DNA of 64,000 bases from positions 62,001 to 126,000 of the forward strand of contig CAYHVK010000003.1 in the NCBI GenBank assembly GCA_964360255.1, in the 5' to 3' direction. The translations under genes were made by a program, and so were the position numbers. The stretch comes from CAYHVK01 sp964360255 (GTDB lineage: Bacteria > Bdellovibrionota > Bdellovibrionia > Bdellovibrionales > UBA1609). Numbering within the stretch: the first letter of the stretch is position 1; each line of letters opens with the position of its first letter. The notes beneath the pieces were generated by a model. The model was not told where the DNA came from and ran no database searches. It saw only the letters and a program-made list of their open reading frames with translations. Positions 34,025-43,036 of this stretch are shown here, in pieces.

Positions 34025-35635
34025 GTGAGCAGAATGCAAGCCAGCGACTCGGTAAATTCTTCTAAAGGCTCTATATTAAAATCTGCTGCAGCAATGTCGT
34101 TCGGAACACTCTTAAGTCGCATCCTCGGAATGATCCGAGACATGGTCATAGCTGCCTATTTCTCTCTAACTGTAAAAGATGCCTTTGTGGTGGCCTTTCG
34201 GCTTCCAAATCTCTTTCGCCGCCTCTTAGGCGAGGGGAGCCTAGCCGCTAGCTTTATCCCTATATTTGTTGAGTATTTGACCCTTAAAAAGGGGATGGAT
34301 GCAAATGACCCTGGTACTCAAGATCGTGCTCGCGAGCTGGCTAATGCGGTTTTCACGCTTTTGATTATCATTACAGGTGTCTTGACCGCTCTCGGTCTTA
34401 TTTTCATGGAGCCGGTCATGAAGCTCCTTGTTAGCGGCGACGAATATCAGAATGTACCGGGCAAGCTTGAGGTTACGGTTCAGCTCTCTCGCATCATGTT
34501 TGGCTTTGTTTTCTTAGTTACCTTATACGCTTTTTTGATGAGCATCTTGAATGTATATAAGAAGTTCTTCGTGCCCGCTGTGGCCCCGGCTGTTTTTAAC
34601 CTTCTCTGTATTATCTTCTCAGTTCTGCCGCCCTTTGAATTTATAGGCGATCAGCTCGCATGGGGAGTTTTAGCAGGCGGAGTTGCGCAACTGATTATGG
34701 TGGTTTTGCCGCTTATGAAGATGGGAGAGATGCCGAGTATCACTTGGCACTTGGGTTCACGCGGTGTTCAGATGTTTTTCAGAAACCTTTTGCCGAGTTT
34801 ATTAGGCATGAGCGTTCTGCAGCTGATGACGCTTTTTAACACGAACTTTGCAAGCCGGCTTCCTGAAGGTTCGCACTCCTATATTTATTTTGCTGATCGA
34901 CTTCTCGAATTTCCACTTTCGCTTTTATCTGTGAGTTTAGGTGTGGCTTTGCTCCCGACACTTTCATCTTTGTGGGCACAAGGTGAGAAGCAGAAGATGA
35001 TCGAGCTCTCGCAAAGACAGATTCGTTTTCTTTTATTCTTATCGCTTCCGTGCACCGTCGGTTTCTTTCTGATGGCCGAGCCCATCATCCAAGTGATTTA
35101 TGGTTATGGAGCTTTCAGTACTACTGACGTCGAACAAACTGCGGCCGTACTCAGAATTTATTCTCTCTTATTAATTTTCTCTGGGGTTCATAGAATCACG
35201 GTGCCGAACTTCTACGCTATTAAGAACACGTGGTTGCCAGCGGTCACGGCAGTTCTCAGTCTAGGGGTTCATCTTTTCGTCGCGCAATGGGCGGTGGAGC
35301 ATTACGGCCTTGAAGGTCTTGTGGGTTCAACTACATTTGCAGCACTACTCAATTTGCTAATGCTACTTGGGGCTTATAAATATTATTTCGGAGCGCTTGG
35401 CTATGGGACTATTTTTAAGAGCGCCATTCACATGGTGCCATCGTTAGCCATTATGGGTGCGGCGGCTTTCTATATCAATCAATTCACTTATGTGTTTACC
35501 GGTTCGCACTTGATAGCTCTGGCTTTAGCCATTGGTGTGGCGGTTCTATTATTCTTTGGTGTAAATATGCTTCTCAAGCATCCAGATACCGATGGCATCA
35601 TCGGTCTGCTGAAGCGCCGAATTAAAAAAGCTTAA
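34025..35635 (+). CDS. murJ: lipid II flippase MurJ
   Basis: A 536-aa polytopic membrane protein of the MviN/MurJ family: SFGTLLSRILGMIRDMVIAAYF, then FVVAFRLPNLFRRLLGEGSLAASFIPIF, the family signature, and about 14 hydrophobic spans. It moves lipid II across the inner membrane for peptidoglycan synthesis. The start is GTG 34025 or ATG 34034. Confidence 0.96.
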   Translation: MSRMQASDSVNSSKGSILKSAAAMSFGTLLSRILGMIRDMVIAAYFSLTVKDAFVVAFRLPNLFRRLLGEGSLAASFIPIFVEYLTLKKGMDANDPGTQDRARELANAVFTLLIIITGVLTALGLIFMEPVMKLLVSGDEYQNVPGKLEVTVQLSRIMFGFVFLVTLYAFLMSILNVYKKFFVPAVAPAVFNLLCIIFSVLPPFEFIGDQLAWGVLAGGVAQLIMVVLPLMKMGEMPSITWHLGSRGVQMFFRNLLPSLLGMSVLQLMTLFNTNFASRLPEGSHSYIYFADRLLEFPLSLLSVSLGVALLPTLSSLWAQGEKQKMIELSQRQIRFLLFLSLPCTVGFFLMAEPIIQVIYGYGAFSTTDVEQTAAVLRIYSLLLIFSGVHRITVPNFYAIKNTWLPAVTAVLSLGVHLFVAQWAVEHYGLEGLVGSTTFAALLNLLMLLGAYKYYFGALGYGTIFKSAIHMVPSLAIMGAAAFYINQFTYVFTGSHLIALALAIGVAVLLFFGVNMLLKHPDTDGIIGLLKRRIKKA

Positions 35636-35647
35636 AATTTAAATGGT

Positions 35648-36586
35648 TTAAAATCTGAATAAAATAGGAAAAGTAATAACGCTGGCCGTTTTTGCTCGGC
35701 TGAATTTTTGTTTCTTAATTTCTTTCTCAATCACTTTTAATAAAGCTGCCACCGACTTTTGCGAATTGGTGAGAGATTGTAGTGTGCAAGTCATGCGCCT
35801 CACTCCGATCACCGAACCAGCCGAAGAAATTTTCATCTGATAAGAAAGCGTTCCGTGACAGTCTTCAAAGTCTTGTTGATGAGAGAAGATGCGATCTAAA
35901 ACCTCATTAAGTCCTTCAGCGGCGGTTTTACGATTGAGTCCGCCGGTGACGTAGGGCTCAGGGTCTTTAAACCAACCATGAATGACAAGGCGGCCTTTAA
36001 GAGGGTCGCGAACTCCACGAACTTCTCTTACGCCGTGAGGAAGGCGGGGATCAAAAACCGTAAGGCGATTAAACTCCGGTTGTACTTCGGTCATGAGGTC
36101 ATGGCGCTCGACCCCTCTAAGGCTCGAGAAATTATGCCAGTACTGAAGGGTTTCGGGTTTGAGCATCCAAGTTTCGCCGCCTGAAAACTCACGATTGGAC
36201 CAATTGGTGAGAGAAAAAACAAAAGCCCAGGGCCCATGGGGCACATCCGCATGGAGATCTTGCGAGCAGCCTTCGACATAGCAGCTCATCCAAGGAGGAG
36301 TGACATCGTAGCAACCTAAAACCTCACGACCGTATTTTAAGAGCGCTTTATGAAAAGCCGCATAAGTGCGGGGTTTAAAGAAGTGATAAGCGGGTGTTCT
36401 TAAGAGGGTGTATTGATCTTTGATATGCCAATAATCCCAGATAAAGCGATCACTGTCGGCTTTATGGGGGTTAGCGAAGCGGGCATCGTACTCGCTGCGC
36501 AGCTTCGGGGCGTCTTTATAAAAAGAGTCCACTGTAAGAATAGTTTGATGTGGTTGTTTCAAAGTGCAGTTTAAATAGCTGTCCAT
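35648..36586 (-). CDS. 2-oxoglutarate/Fe(II)-dependent oxygenase
   Basis: About 312 aa with the facial triad H112-x-D114 (DLHADVPHG) and H184 (LPHGVREV), then an Arg in GRLVIHGWFKD for 2-oxoglutarate. The region resembles the prolyl-hydroxylase-like group. ATG 36586 (MDSYLNCTL) is chosen over a TTG at 36640; neither has a strong ribosome-binding site, so the start is uncertain. The substrate is unknown. The C-terminal 90 residues are extra to the core fold. Confidence 0.78.
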   Translation of the reverse strand: MDSYLNCTLKQPHQTILTVDSFYKDAPKLRSEYDARFANPHKADSDRFIWDYWHIKDQYTLLRTPAYHFFKPRTYAAFHKALLKYGREVLGCYDVTPPWMSCYVEGCSQDLHADVPHGPWAFVFSLTNWSNREFSGGETWMLKPETLQYWHNFSSLRGVERHDLMTEVQPEFNRLTVFDPRLPHGVREVRGVRDPLKGRLVIHGWFKDPEPYVTGGLNRKTAAEGLNEVLDRIFSHQQDFEDCHGTLSYQMKISSAGSVIGVRRMTCTLQSLTNSQKSVAALLKVIEKEIKKQKFSRAKTASVITFPILFRF

Positions 36587-36689
36587 GCTGCAGTGGTCAA
36601 GCAGCCTGACGCCAACTCGTGCGCCAGTACAAAACAGCAATAGATACTATAATGAGGCCTACGTAAGTTTTTTGATCCTGGATCAGGGA

Positions 36690-37415
36690 CTAGGTTCGTG
36701 AATTCAAGTAGCCATGATTGAGATCATAGAAAAGATTGAACAAATCCGACTCAAAGTTTTTAAAAGTGCGGGGAATAGTTTCGCAGCGGGCGATAAAGTC
36801 ACAGAATTCGCGAATCAAAGGTTTGGCCCGACGATTAATCAATTGGCTATGGCCGAGAAAGATACTACGCAAGCGATCAATAGGGAGAACCGCCGCCAGG
36901 GTATATTCACCGATACGCGCTTTAGAGCTCAGTTCGGGATGATAAACGGCGACCTTCTTCTGGCTTATTAATCCATAAAGCGTGAGATATTCACCATTGA
37001 GGGCAACAACTTCGTAGAGATCGAGAGGATGATTGCGGGCTTCCGCCAAAATATAAATTTGCTCATCTGTAAGCGTGTTTTGATGCTGATTTAAATACAC
37101 TTCTGCAATTGTCTTGGTTGAGTCATTAAAATAAGGGGATTTAACTGTCGAAGGATCGGGGGTCCAGTGATACATTTGCCAAGCATGAAAAACAGTAGAA
37201 AATGGCGTCTTATCATCTGGGCGAAGATCGATCCAAGCATTAAAAATAAACCAGGGCTCAATTTTTAAGTATTCATCATCTAGCGATTCAACAAATGAAC
37301 AAAGAGCTGGGATCAGCTCTTTGGCAGTTTGTTCTTCTTTAAAAAGTAACTCTAATGACTGATAATGATCGGGAACGATTCTTAATTTAGATTTTTGAAT
37401 AGGATTAGGATTCAT
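36690..37415 (-). CDS. hypothetical protein downstream of an XRE regulator
   Basis: The 241-aa product is soluble. EPWFIFNAWIDLRPDDKTPF, a later NHPLDLYEVVALNGEYLTLYGLIS, and ARIGEYTLAAVLPI form a pattern (WFxFD...YEV...L.DL...ARLLP) I associate with a widespread uncharacterised family often linked to SEC-C motifs; no SEC-C Cys cluster is present here. It lies 23 bp after an XRE-type gene and is probably cotranscribed. Function unknown. Confidence 0.5.
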   Translation of the reverse strand: MNPNPIQKSKLRIVPDHYQSLELLFKEEQTAKELIPALCSFVESLDDEYLKIEPWFIFNAWIDLRPDDKTPFSTVFHAWQMYHWTPDPSTVKSPYFNDSTKTIAEVYLNQHQNTLTDEQIYILAEARNHPLDLYEVVALNGEYLTLYGLISQKKVAVYHPELSSKARIGEYTLAAVLPIDRLRSIFLGHSQLINRRAKPLIREFCDFIARCETIPRTFKNFESDLFNLFYDLNHGYLNSRT

Positions 37416-37438
37416 TATCGTCCGTTAGAGTTGGAAAA

Positions 37439-37711
37439 CTATTTAGCTTTAGTCTTAGTTTTTTTCACAAATTTCTTTTCAAGAGTTTTGCGATAATCTG
37501 CAATGAGAATATCCATGACTTTGCTAGTCTTCAAATCATAAAGCTGAATAAGAACCTGAATAGTTTCAAGAGATGCCGGGCAGAGGCCTCTTTCAATGTT
37601 TGAGATATATTGTGAGCTTGTCAGTCCTAAGTGTTTTGCGATTTCACCCTGAGTGAGACCTTTTTTAATACGAGCTTCTTTTAAATACGAGTTGATTGAG
37701 TCTTGTTGCAT
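37439..37711 (-). CDS. XRE-family HTH regulator
   Basis: A 90-aa protein with an HTH_3 domain at about residues 8-62 (LKEARIKKGLTQGEIAKHLGLTSSQYISNIERG) and a Lys-rich tail (VKKTKTKAK). AAGGGA precedes the ATG. Its target is probably its own operon with the 241-aa gene. Pairing of a small XRE gene with a single partner can also indicate a toxin-antitoxin locus, but the partner has no toxin signature. Confidence 0.8.
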   Translation of the reverse strand: MQQDSINSYLKEARIKKGLTQGEIAKHLGLTSSQYISNIERGLCPASLETIQVLIQLYDLKTSKVMDILIADYRKTLEKKFVKKTKTKAK

Positions 37712-38130
37712 ATACTATTTCCCTTTTTTTCTTTATCTAAACTTTTTTCGTTTAAGCTTTTTCGGTCTTATTTTTTATACTCTTTAACTTATTTTTACAA
37801 CTGACTTAATATGAGACAGCAAGATATCCTCCAAATTAGCTAAAAGTGTGAAAATATACGCTAACTTAGTGCCGTATTGGGGCCTAGTTAGCTCTAAAAC
37901 CATATAAGACTGTAAAAAACCGTAATAATTAACACTTCCGTTACATTAAGTGCCTTAATCCATTGGCTTTCTTAAAAGTCCTTAAATAAGCTAGACCATG
38001 GTCGAGGCACTCCCTTTAAAAAACTTATAACAAGGCCCATCAAACCCAAATATTCGTTTCCGGTTAGGACCAAAGTCGGACTAAGCTTTTTGAATTGTTA
38101 GTTTATTGTATTTAGTCCCAGGGAGGGGAA
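37712..38130. other. 419-bp AT-rich intergenic region
   Basis: No ORF with a ribosome-binding site was found. It must hold divergent promoters for the XRE operon and the subtilase gene. A perfect 10-bp palindrome GACCATGGTC lies at 37994-38003, and CTTTTTTCG-type runs repeat near 37745-37770. No riboswitch or terminator was recognised. Confidence 0.4.
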
Positions 38131-39660
38131 ATGACACAATTCAGACTCAGCACGCTCTTGCGTGTATTCGCATTAACAGGCCTATTGAGCTTCACGTCGA
38201 TCGCTCAATCGGCAGAATTTCTAGTTAAGTACAGAAATGCCAACGCGCTTAGAGGGATGTTCAATCTTTCTCTAAACGTGACTGACATACACGAACCAGG
38301 GCAGTTGCTCACTATTGATATCGCTGATGCTCAAAAACTCGGCACAATGGTGAACCTCTTGTCTAACGTAAACGTCGAGTATGTAGTTCCGAACTACAAA
38401 CTTTACGCGATCTATCAGGTTCCATACCGCGCAGGGGCTACAGCTGTAGCACTTCAGCCACAATGGGCACTTGAGAAAGTAGCCGCACAAGCCGCTTGGA
38501 CTAAAGCTGGCAACAAAGGTAACCGCAAAGTCGTAGTTGCAGTTATTGATACGGGCGTTGATTACAATCACCCGAACCTAAAGCCAAACATGGTTCCAGG
38601 TTATGACTTCGCACAGAACGATAACGATCCAATGGACGTTGTTAAAGCTGGCGCGAATCCAGGCCACGGCACGCACTGTGCTGGTATCATGGGCTCAACT
38701 GGTTTGATCGATGGCGGTGTTTCTGGTTTATCACCAGAAATGTCAATTATGCCTATTCGTTTCTTAAACGAAGATGGTAGCGGCGACCTCAATGCAGGTA
38801 TCAAAGCTATCGACTATGCGATCGAGAAAAAAGTAGACCTCATCTCTGCTAGCTGGGGCGCTGAAATTCAAGAGTCACAAGCCACTCCACTTATCGAAGC
38901 TGTTAAACGTGCTGAAGCCGCTGGTATCGCATTCGTAGTTGCCGCTGGTAACAGCAGCAAAAACAACGATTCAACTGGTTTCTTCCCGGCAAACGTAAAT
39001 GCAACAAACGTTATCAACGTGGCTGCATCAGCTGAAGATGATTCAAAACCATCTTGGTCAAACTACGGTACTGCGAAGGTTCACATTGCATCACCAGGCG
39101 ACAATATTATGTCGACTCTTCCGGGTAACAAATATGGCGCGCTTCGTGGGACTTCAATGGCGACTCCGCTCGTGGCTGGTTTAGTTGCACTTATCAAAGC
39201 TAGCGATAATAGCTTAACGCCGCACCAGATCCGTTCATTAGTACAAGCTTCAGGCGACGCTGTTTCAATTCAGACAGCTTCAAACAATCGTATCAATGCG
39301 GCTAAAGCCGTCGATATGGTTAAGGGTCGCACAATGTTTGCTCACCCATTTGCTGGTACATTTGCACTTAATGATAAAGTGAACATGACTGGTGTTTACG
39401 GAACAGCTCCATTTACATTCACAAGCTCTAACCCAGCTGTTGCATCAATTGATGCAAGTGGAGTGATGACGGCGGTTGCTCAGGGTGAAGCTCAGATCAC
39501 TGTCACTGACTCTAAAGGTGCTACAGCGACTACGGGTAAACTTATGATTGGTGCAACGGCTCCTCCACCACCAGATGGCGGATCATGCCCACTTGGCGAT
39601 CCAGCACTTTGCGATGCAATTTGCCAGATTATGCCAGATGCGCCTTGGTGCACGAAGTAA
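38131..39660 (+). CDS. subtilisin-like serine protease (S8) with BIG2 domain
   Basis: An exported 509-aa protease. The signal peptide ends AQSA-E near residue 28, and an I9-like propeptide follows (about 28-95). The S8 catalytic domain has D140 (VIDTGVDYNHP), H179 (GHGTHCAG) and S342 (GTSMATPLVAG). A bacterial Ig-like BIG2 domain spans about 405-475, and a Pro-rich linker leads to a 25-residue Cys-rich tail (five Cys). A strong GGGAGGGG ribosome-binding site precedes the ATG. The following secreted-protein gene overlaps the stop (TAATG). A role in degrading prey or environmental protein is inference. Confidence 0.93.
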   Translation: MTQFRLSTLLRVFALTGLLSFTSIAQSAEFLVKYRNANALRGMFNLSLNVTDIHEPGQLLTIDIADAQKLGTMVNLLSNVNVEYVVPNYKLYAIYQVPYRAGATAVALQPQWALEKVAAQAAWTKAGNKGNRKVVVAVIDTGVDYNHPNLKPNMVPGYDFAQNDNDPMDVVKAGANPGHGTHCAGIMGSTGLIDGGVSGLSPEMSIMPIRFLNEDGSGDLNAGIKAIDYAIEKKVDLISASWGAEIQESQATPLIEAVKRAEAAGIAFVVAAGNSSKNNDSTGFFPANVNATNVINVAASAEDDSKPSWSNYGTAKVHIASPGDNIMSTLPGNKYGALRGTSMATPLVAGLVALIKASDNSLTPHQIRSLVQASGDAVSIQTASNNRINAAKAVDMVKGRTMFAHPFAGTFALNDKVNMTGVYGTAPFTFTSSNPAVASIDASGVMTAVAQGEAQITVTDSKGATATTGKLMIGATAPPPPDGGSCPLGDPALCDAICQIMPDAPWCTK

Positions 39661-40127
39661 TGAAACTGAATCTTTATTCAAAGATTCTAAAAGCAGGGCT
39701 GAAAGGCTCTGCTTTTTTTATTCTTTTAACAGGTTTACAAGCTCGTGCCGAATGGGCCGGTCTCTTTGAAGGCGAAGGTCGTTCGCAAAAGGCTACATTT
39801 AATAATTGTGATGTGACCTTCGATCTTTTTATTGATGCGAAGAAAGAGTATTTCGTTGCCCCTCAATTGGCGTTTTGGTGTGCCATGCCGGATGGCTCAA
39901 ATTTAATTCGTAATCAAAATACGGTGAAGGTGAGAATTCATCCGAATGGTGATTTGCGTACAGATTTAGGAACTTTCGTCGGTACTTACACCGAAGATTA
40001 TTTATTCTTGAAGACTTTTGATTCAACACCGACTCATTATGAATTTTTCAAACATGCAGACGGAACAAGAACGGCAAAAGTGACGGACCTCGTCTCCGGT
40101 GAAATCATCGAAGCTGAAATTGATTAA
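39660..40127 (+). CDS. small secreted protein coupled to the subtilase gene
   Basis: The ATG shares a base with the stop of the protease gene. The 155-aa product starts MKLNLYSKILKAGLKGSAFF and has a signal peptide cut near LQARA-E. The mature part (about 125 aa) has a lipocalin-like rhythm of short strands (WAGLFEGEGRSQKATFNN...GTYTEDYLFL) and two Cys. No family is recognised. Translational coupling makes it a candidate partner, inhibitor or chaperone of the protease; that is inference. Confidence 0.7.
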   Translation: MKLNLYSKILKAGLKGSAFFILLTGLQARAEWAGLFEGEGRSQKATFNNCDVTFDLFIDAKKEYFVAPQLAFWCAMPDGSNLIRNQNTVKVRIHPNGDLRTDLGTFVGTYTEDYLFLKTFDSTPTHYEFFKHADGTRTAKVTDLVSGEIIEAEID

Positions 40128-40164
40128 ATGAAGTTCGGTTTATTATGCCCCCGCCAAATGAAGA

Positions 40165-40260
40165 GTTGCCGAGCTGAGCAAAATTCATGTGTATACGGTT
40201 CTATTGGATTTCAACTTAGTTTTATCCTAGTTAAGAGCTGATTTTGCTCAGCTGGGCAAC
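40165..40260. repeat. 96-bp palindromic repeat element, copy 2
   Basis: GTTGCCGAGCTGAGCAAAAT (40165-40184) pairs with ATTTTGCTCAGCTGGGCAAC (40241-40260) except for one or two positions. The core TGGATTTCAA falls at the same offset (41) as in 30288-30382. It is intergenic, between two convergent genes. Confidence 0.78.
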
Positions 40261-40287
40261 TTGCTTTTTGTGCTTGGGGTTAATAAA

Positions 40288-40319
40288 ATTAAAAACCCAC
40301 ATCCAGTAAAAGATGTGGG
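40288..40319 (-). terminator. terminator of the kinase-like gene
   Basis: CCCACATC/GATGTGGG 8-bp stem with an 8-nt loop. On the minus strand it is followed by TTTTTAATTTT, a classical intrinsic terminator 31 bp after the stop. Confidence 0.9.
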
Positions 40320-40349
40320 CAATAGTAAGGGTTAAAACTTTCTTTTAAA

Positions 40350-41645
40350 TTACTGCGGGCAAACGAAGTTTGGATTGGCTTCGCCCATTGGGAATTTAAT
40401 AGCGTTGACGCGAACCATGAAGGCATCCACCCACATTTGGATGGTTTCTTTAGAAGCGCGCTGGTCCATACGTGCGGCTTTGAAAAGATCTTCAACACGT
40501 TTGCGGCCAGCTTCGCCAGCTGTGAAGCCATCAAGTAACTGAGCTAAGAACTTACGGCCAATTTCGGCGATGATTGGGTTTTTCATACTCGAGTCTTTTA
40601 AGAATGGACGGCTCATATTCGCTTGGCATTTAGAAGCATCCAACCAAACTGGTTCTGAAGTCCAAGTCTTGAAATTTACTTTATCAAGTTTGAAACCTTT
40701 TACGCTCACACCGAAGCTGGCGCCGATATCTTGAATGTAAAGTAGCGGTTGCACTGGGCAAGCACCATTGGCGTCCTGTTTAGCCGGGCAGAGAATTTTT
40801 TGGTTCTCAGCTTTTAAGTCTGAATGCTGTAAGAAAATTGCAAGTAAACGAAGGGCTTCACGTTGTGAATACGCTGCATACTGTTGGCTCTGATCTTCAG
40901 GAAGATACTTCATTAATTCTTTAAAAGAGAAACCTTCAGCAAGTGCGGGTTCAGCTTCGCTCTCATTTTCTTCTTGGCGAGCTTGGTTATCTTTGACGGG
41001 TGCTAACATCGCCATTTTTTCGCCTTCTAATTTAAGTTCGATGGCAGTGGGGTAGAACACGCGTGCTTGAGCGACTGAAGAAGCATCAACTTTACGAGCT
41101 TTATAAGGATCTACTGCACAACCATAGCAGTGAGTTTGAGCCACATAGAACATTCTGTCGGCGCCGAAACCTAAAGCCCAAAGAAGGCGTGTGCCTAAGA
41201 CTTCGCCGTAAATTTCATTGTTTGGTTTGCCGCCAGCATACGGATATTTAACTTTGATTTTTACCGTCTTACCATTCGCGCCAACAAGGGGGGTGGGAGC
41301 AGAAGCATTGAATGAACCATTTAAAGAGTCTATTAGGCGGCAATAGAACTTTGGAGTTTTGCCACCGAAGCTTGATTGTTGATCTTCTTCAGTTGTTACG
41401 CAGTAAATGGCGTCTTGAAAAAGAAGTTGGTAAGGAGCTTCAACAGCAGGACCGTTATAAACATCAATGTCTTTTACAAACTGAAAATTTGCGTCCATCC
41501 AATCTGGAGCCGACCAAACTCGACCGTTTTTGATGGCGTTGATGCGCTCATCGGCGCTCTTAAAAATGATGTCTTTTGCGAATGCAGAAGGAAGGTTTAA
41601 AAGAATAACTAGAGCTAGAATGAGCTGAGTCACTGATAGTTTCAC
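40350..41645 (-). CDS. exported protein with kinase-like motifs
   Basis: The GTG at 41645 follows AGGAGG and opens a 431-aa protein with a clean signal peptide (LILALVILLNLPSAFA-K). The frame is open further upstream, but that part lacks features. Motifs in order: KIKVKYP, then E148 in E-x4-R-LLWALG, then H274-S-D276-LKAEN281, which looks like a protein-kinase HRDxKxxN loop, then D306-I-G like DFG. The lipoprotein at 43037 has the same series. Several Cys are consistent with an exported location. I know no described family for it; kinase activity is inference. Confidence 0.65.
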   Translation of the reverse strand: MKLSVTQLILALVILLNLPSAFAKDIIFKSADERINAIKNGRVWSAPDWMDANFQFVKDIDVYNGPAVEAPYQLLFQDAIYCVTTEEDQQSSFGGKTPKFYCRLIDSLNGSFNASAPTPLVGANGKTVKIKVKYPYAGGKPNNEIYGEVLGTRLLWALGFGADRMFYVAQTHCYGCAVDPYKARKVDASSVAQARVFYPTAIELKLEGEKMAMLAPVKDNQARQEENESEAEPALAEGFSFKELMKYLPEDQSQQYAAYSQREALRLLAIFLQHSDLKAENQKILCPAKQDANGACPVQPLLYIQDIGASFGVSVKGFKLDKVNFKTWTSEPVWLDASKCQANMSRPFLKDSSMKNPIIAEIGRKFLAQLLDGFTAGEAGRKRVEDLFKAARMDQRASKETIQMWVDAFMVRVNAIKFPMGEANPNFVCPQ

Positions 41646-41799
41646 GGAGCCTCCTATTAATTGGCTGTAGAGTTTTGACGCGGCATACATAACACAGCAC
41701 GTTACGTAAATGCACATGAAAAATTTAGACGCGACGCAGCGCGTGGGCGCAAAAAATCCGGTCTCACGAGATTCTAAAGAACTGCTATACTCCTTATAT

Positions 41800-42960
41800 A
41801 TGTTCAAAATGCTGTCTTTGATTCCGCTTGTTGTGGCTCTCTTTGTCGTACCATCTTCAGTTTTTGCCGATGCTTGCGGGCCCGATATTACTGAGTGTGA
41901 AGAGACCGTTTCTAAGACCGTACGAAGCAACAGCCAGCATTACTGGTGTTTTGCTAAGGGCTTGAAATGGCCCGTAGAATTGAAATCTTTAGTAAAGGCC
42001 GAGGGCATCGTTTCAGGTGATCCTCACCTCGGTCAATTTGCGGTGATTCCACTCCGCTTAATTGGTGGTGGACGAGCTATGCAGTTCGCTAATGTAGATT
42101 TCGACGATTCGGGTGTTGCCCCTTTTGCCATGGATTTTCTTCGTCTTGCGATCGCCATCAAAGCTATCGAGCGAGATATTCAGCGCAATGACAAGGACGT
42201 TGAAGATTTTACTGGGGTTAAGGGCCTTCTTGAAGCCTACAAAACTGGTTTGAAGGGCAAGTTAATCGCGCCACCAGAGTCCATTGCCAAAGATTTAAAG
42301 ATGAGTCCAAAAGAATATGATCAGCTGGCTCAAGATTATGTGGAAGGCAAGCTGAGTGGTTCAGACAAGACGAAACTTTCGCGCAAAGATTCAGAAGTTG
42401 AAGCTCCTAAATCAAGTGATTCTATTACGGCCAAAGTGGCCGCCCGGTATTTACCTGGTTACAAGGTACTGGATGTGGTTCGTATTAGAAAAGAGCGCGG
42501 TGGAAGCGTGAATCAAGATCGTTTTTGGGTCTTAGTTGAGGGCGCAAATTCAGTGAAGAAAATTTTTGAATTTAAGGGCTGGTCAGCAACAGCTCTTGAG
42601 AGTTTTCATAAGCAAAAGAAGCCTCTCGATTGGGCGGCCTCTTTATACCCGGCATTTTGGCCACAAGCTGAATCAGAACAATACGCTTTTAAGAAAATCG
42701 GCAGTCGGTATTTTTGGATTCGCGAAAAGCGCAAATCACTTACGGATATTCCTTATGAGGCTCGCCGTAAAAAAGATCTGAATTTTTTAACCGAAATGAG
42801 TCTCTTTGTAGCTAATCATTTAGGTTTAATACATGGGCGACAAACAGCGGCTAAGGGATATTCTGTGCTGCTATCAGACGAAAAAGTATCAGAAATGTTT
42901 CGGCAGTCGGTTAAAGAGTTCATGAACCAGTATCTGAATAAATTTAAGATCAAGTCCTAA
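41800..42960 (+). CDS. exported DUF2252-family (kinase-like fold) protein
   Basis: The product (386 aa from ATG 41800; frame open to 41710) has a signal peptide (LIPLVVALFVVPSSVFA-D). The DUF2252 core is visible: GDPHLGQF (D74, H76), then NVDFDDSG (D100, D102, D103) and APFAMDFLRLAIAIKAI. In this family GDxHxxNFG corresponds to the aminoglycoside-phosphotransferase HGDxHxxN loop; here Asn is replaced by Gln79. DUF2252 proteins are normally cytosolic, so export is unusual. The start lacks a strong ribosome-binding site and is uncertain. Confidence 0.75.
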   Translation: MFKMLSLIPLVVALFVVPSSVFADACGPDITECEETVSKTVRSNSQHYWCFAKGLKWPVELKSLVKAEGIVSGDPHLGQFAVIPLRLIGGGRAMQFANVDFDDSGVAPFAMDFLRLAIAIKAIERDIQRNDKDVEDFTGVKGLLEAYKTGLKGKLIAPPESIAKDLKMSPKEYDQLAQDYVEGKLSGSDKTKLSRKDSEVEAPKSSDSITAKVAARYLPGYKVLDVVRIRKERGGSVNQDRFWVLVEGANSVKKIFEFKGWSATALESFHKQKKPLDWAASLYPAFWPQAESEQYAFKKIGSRYFWIREKRKSLTDIPYEARRKKDLNFLTEMSLFVANHLGLIHGRQTAAKGYSVLLSDEKVSEMFRQSVKEFMNQYLNKFKIKS

Positions 42961-43036
42961 AAAAAATCAGTGTTTCATTTTAAGCCAACCGCTCTATGTA
43001 CTTGAGTTTGGGGCGTTATAATCCGAACATTAACGT

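Noticed and set aside
34745..34762. TGGCAC followed by TTC inside murJ
   Set aside because: Lies within a coding region and lacks the TTGC element at the right spacing.
37439..37711. XRE gene plus 241-aa gene as a toxin-antitoxin system
   Set aside because: The partner is large, has no nuclease or other toxin motif, and resembles an uncharacterised housekeeping-type family.
41646..41930. N-terminal extension of the kinase-like exported protein
   Set aside because: The GTG at 41645 has AGGAGG upstream and starts a clean signal peptide; the extension would bury it.
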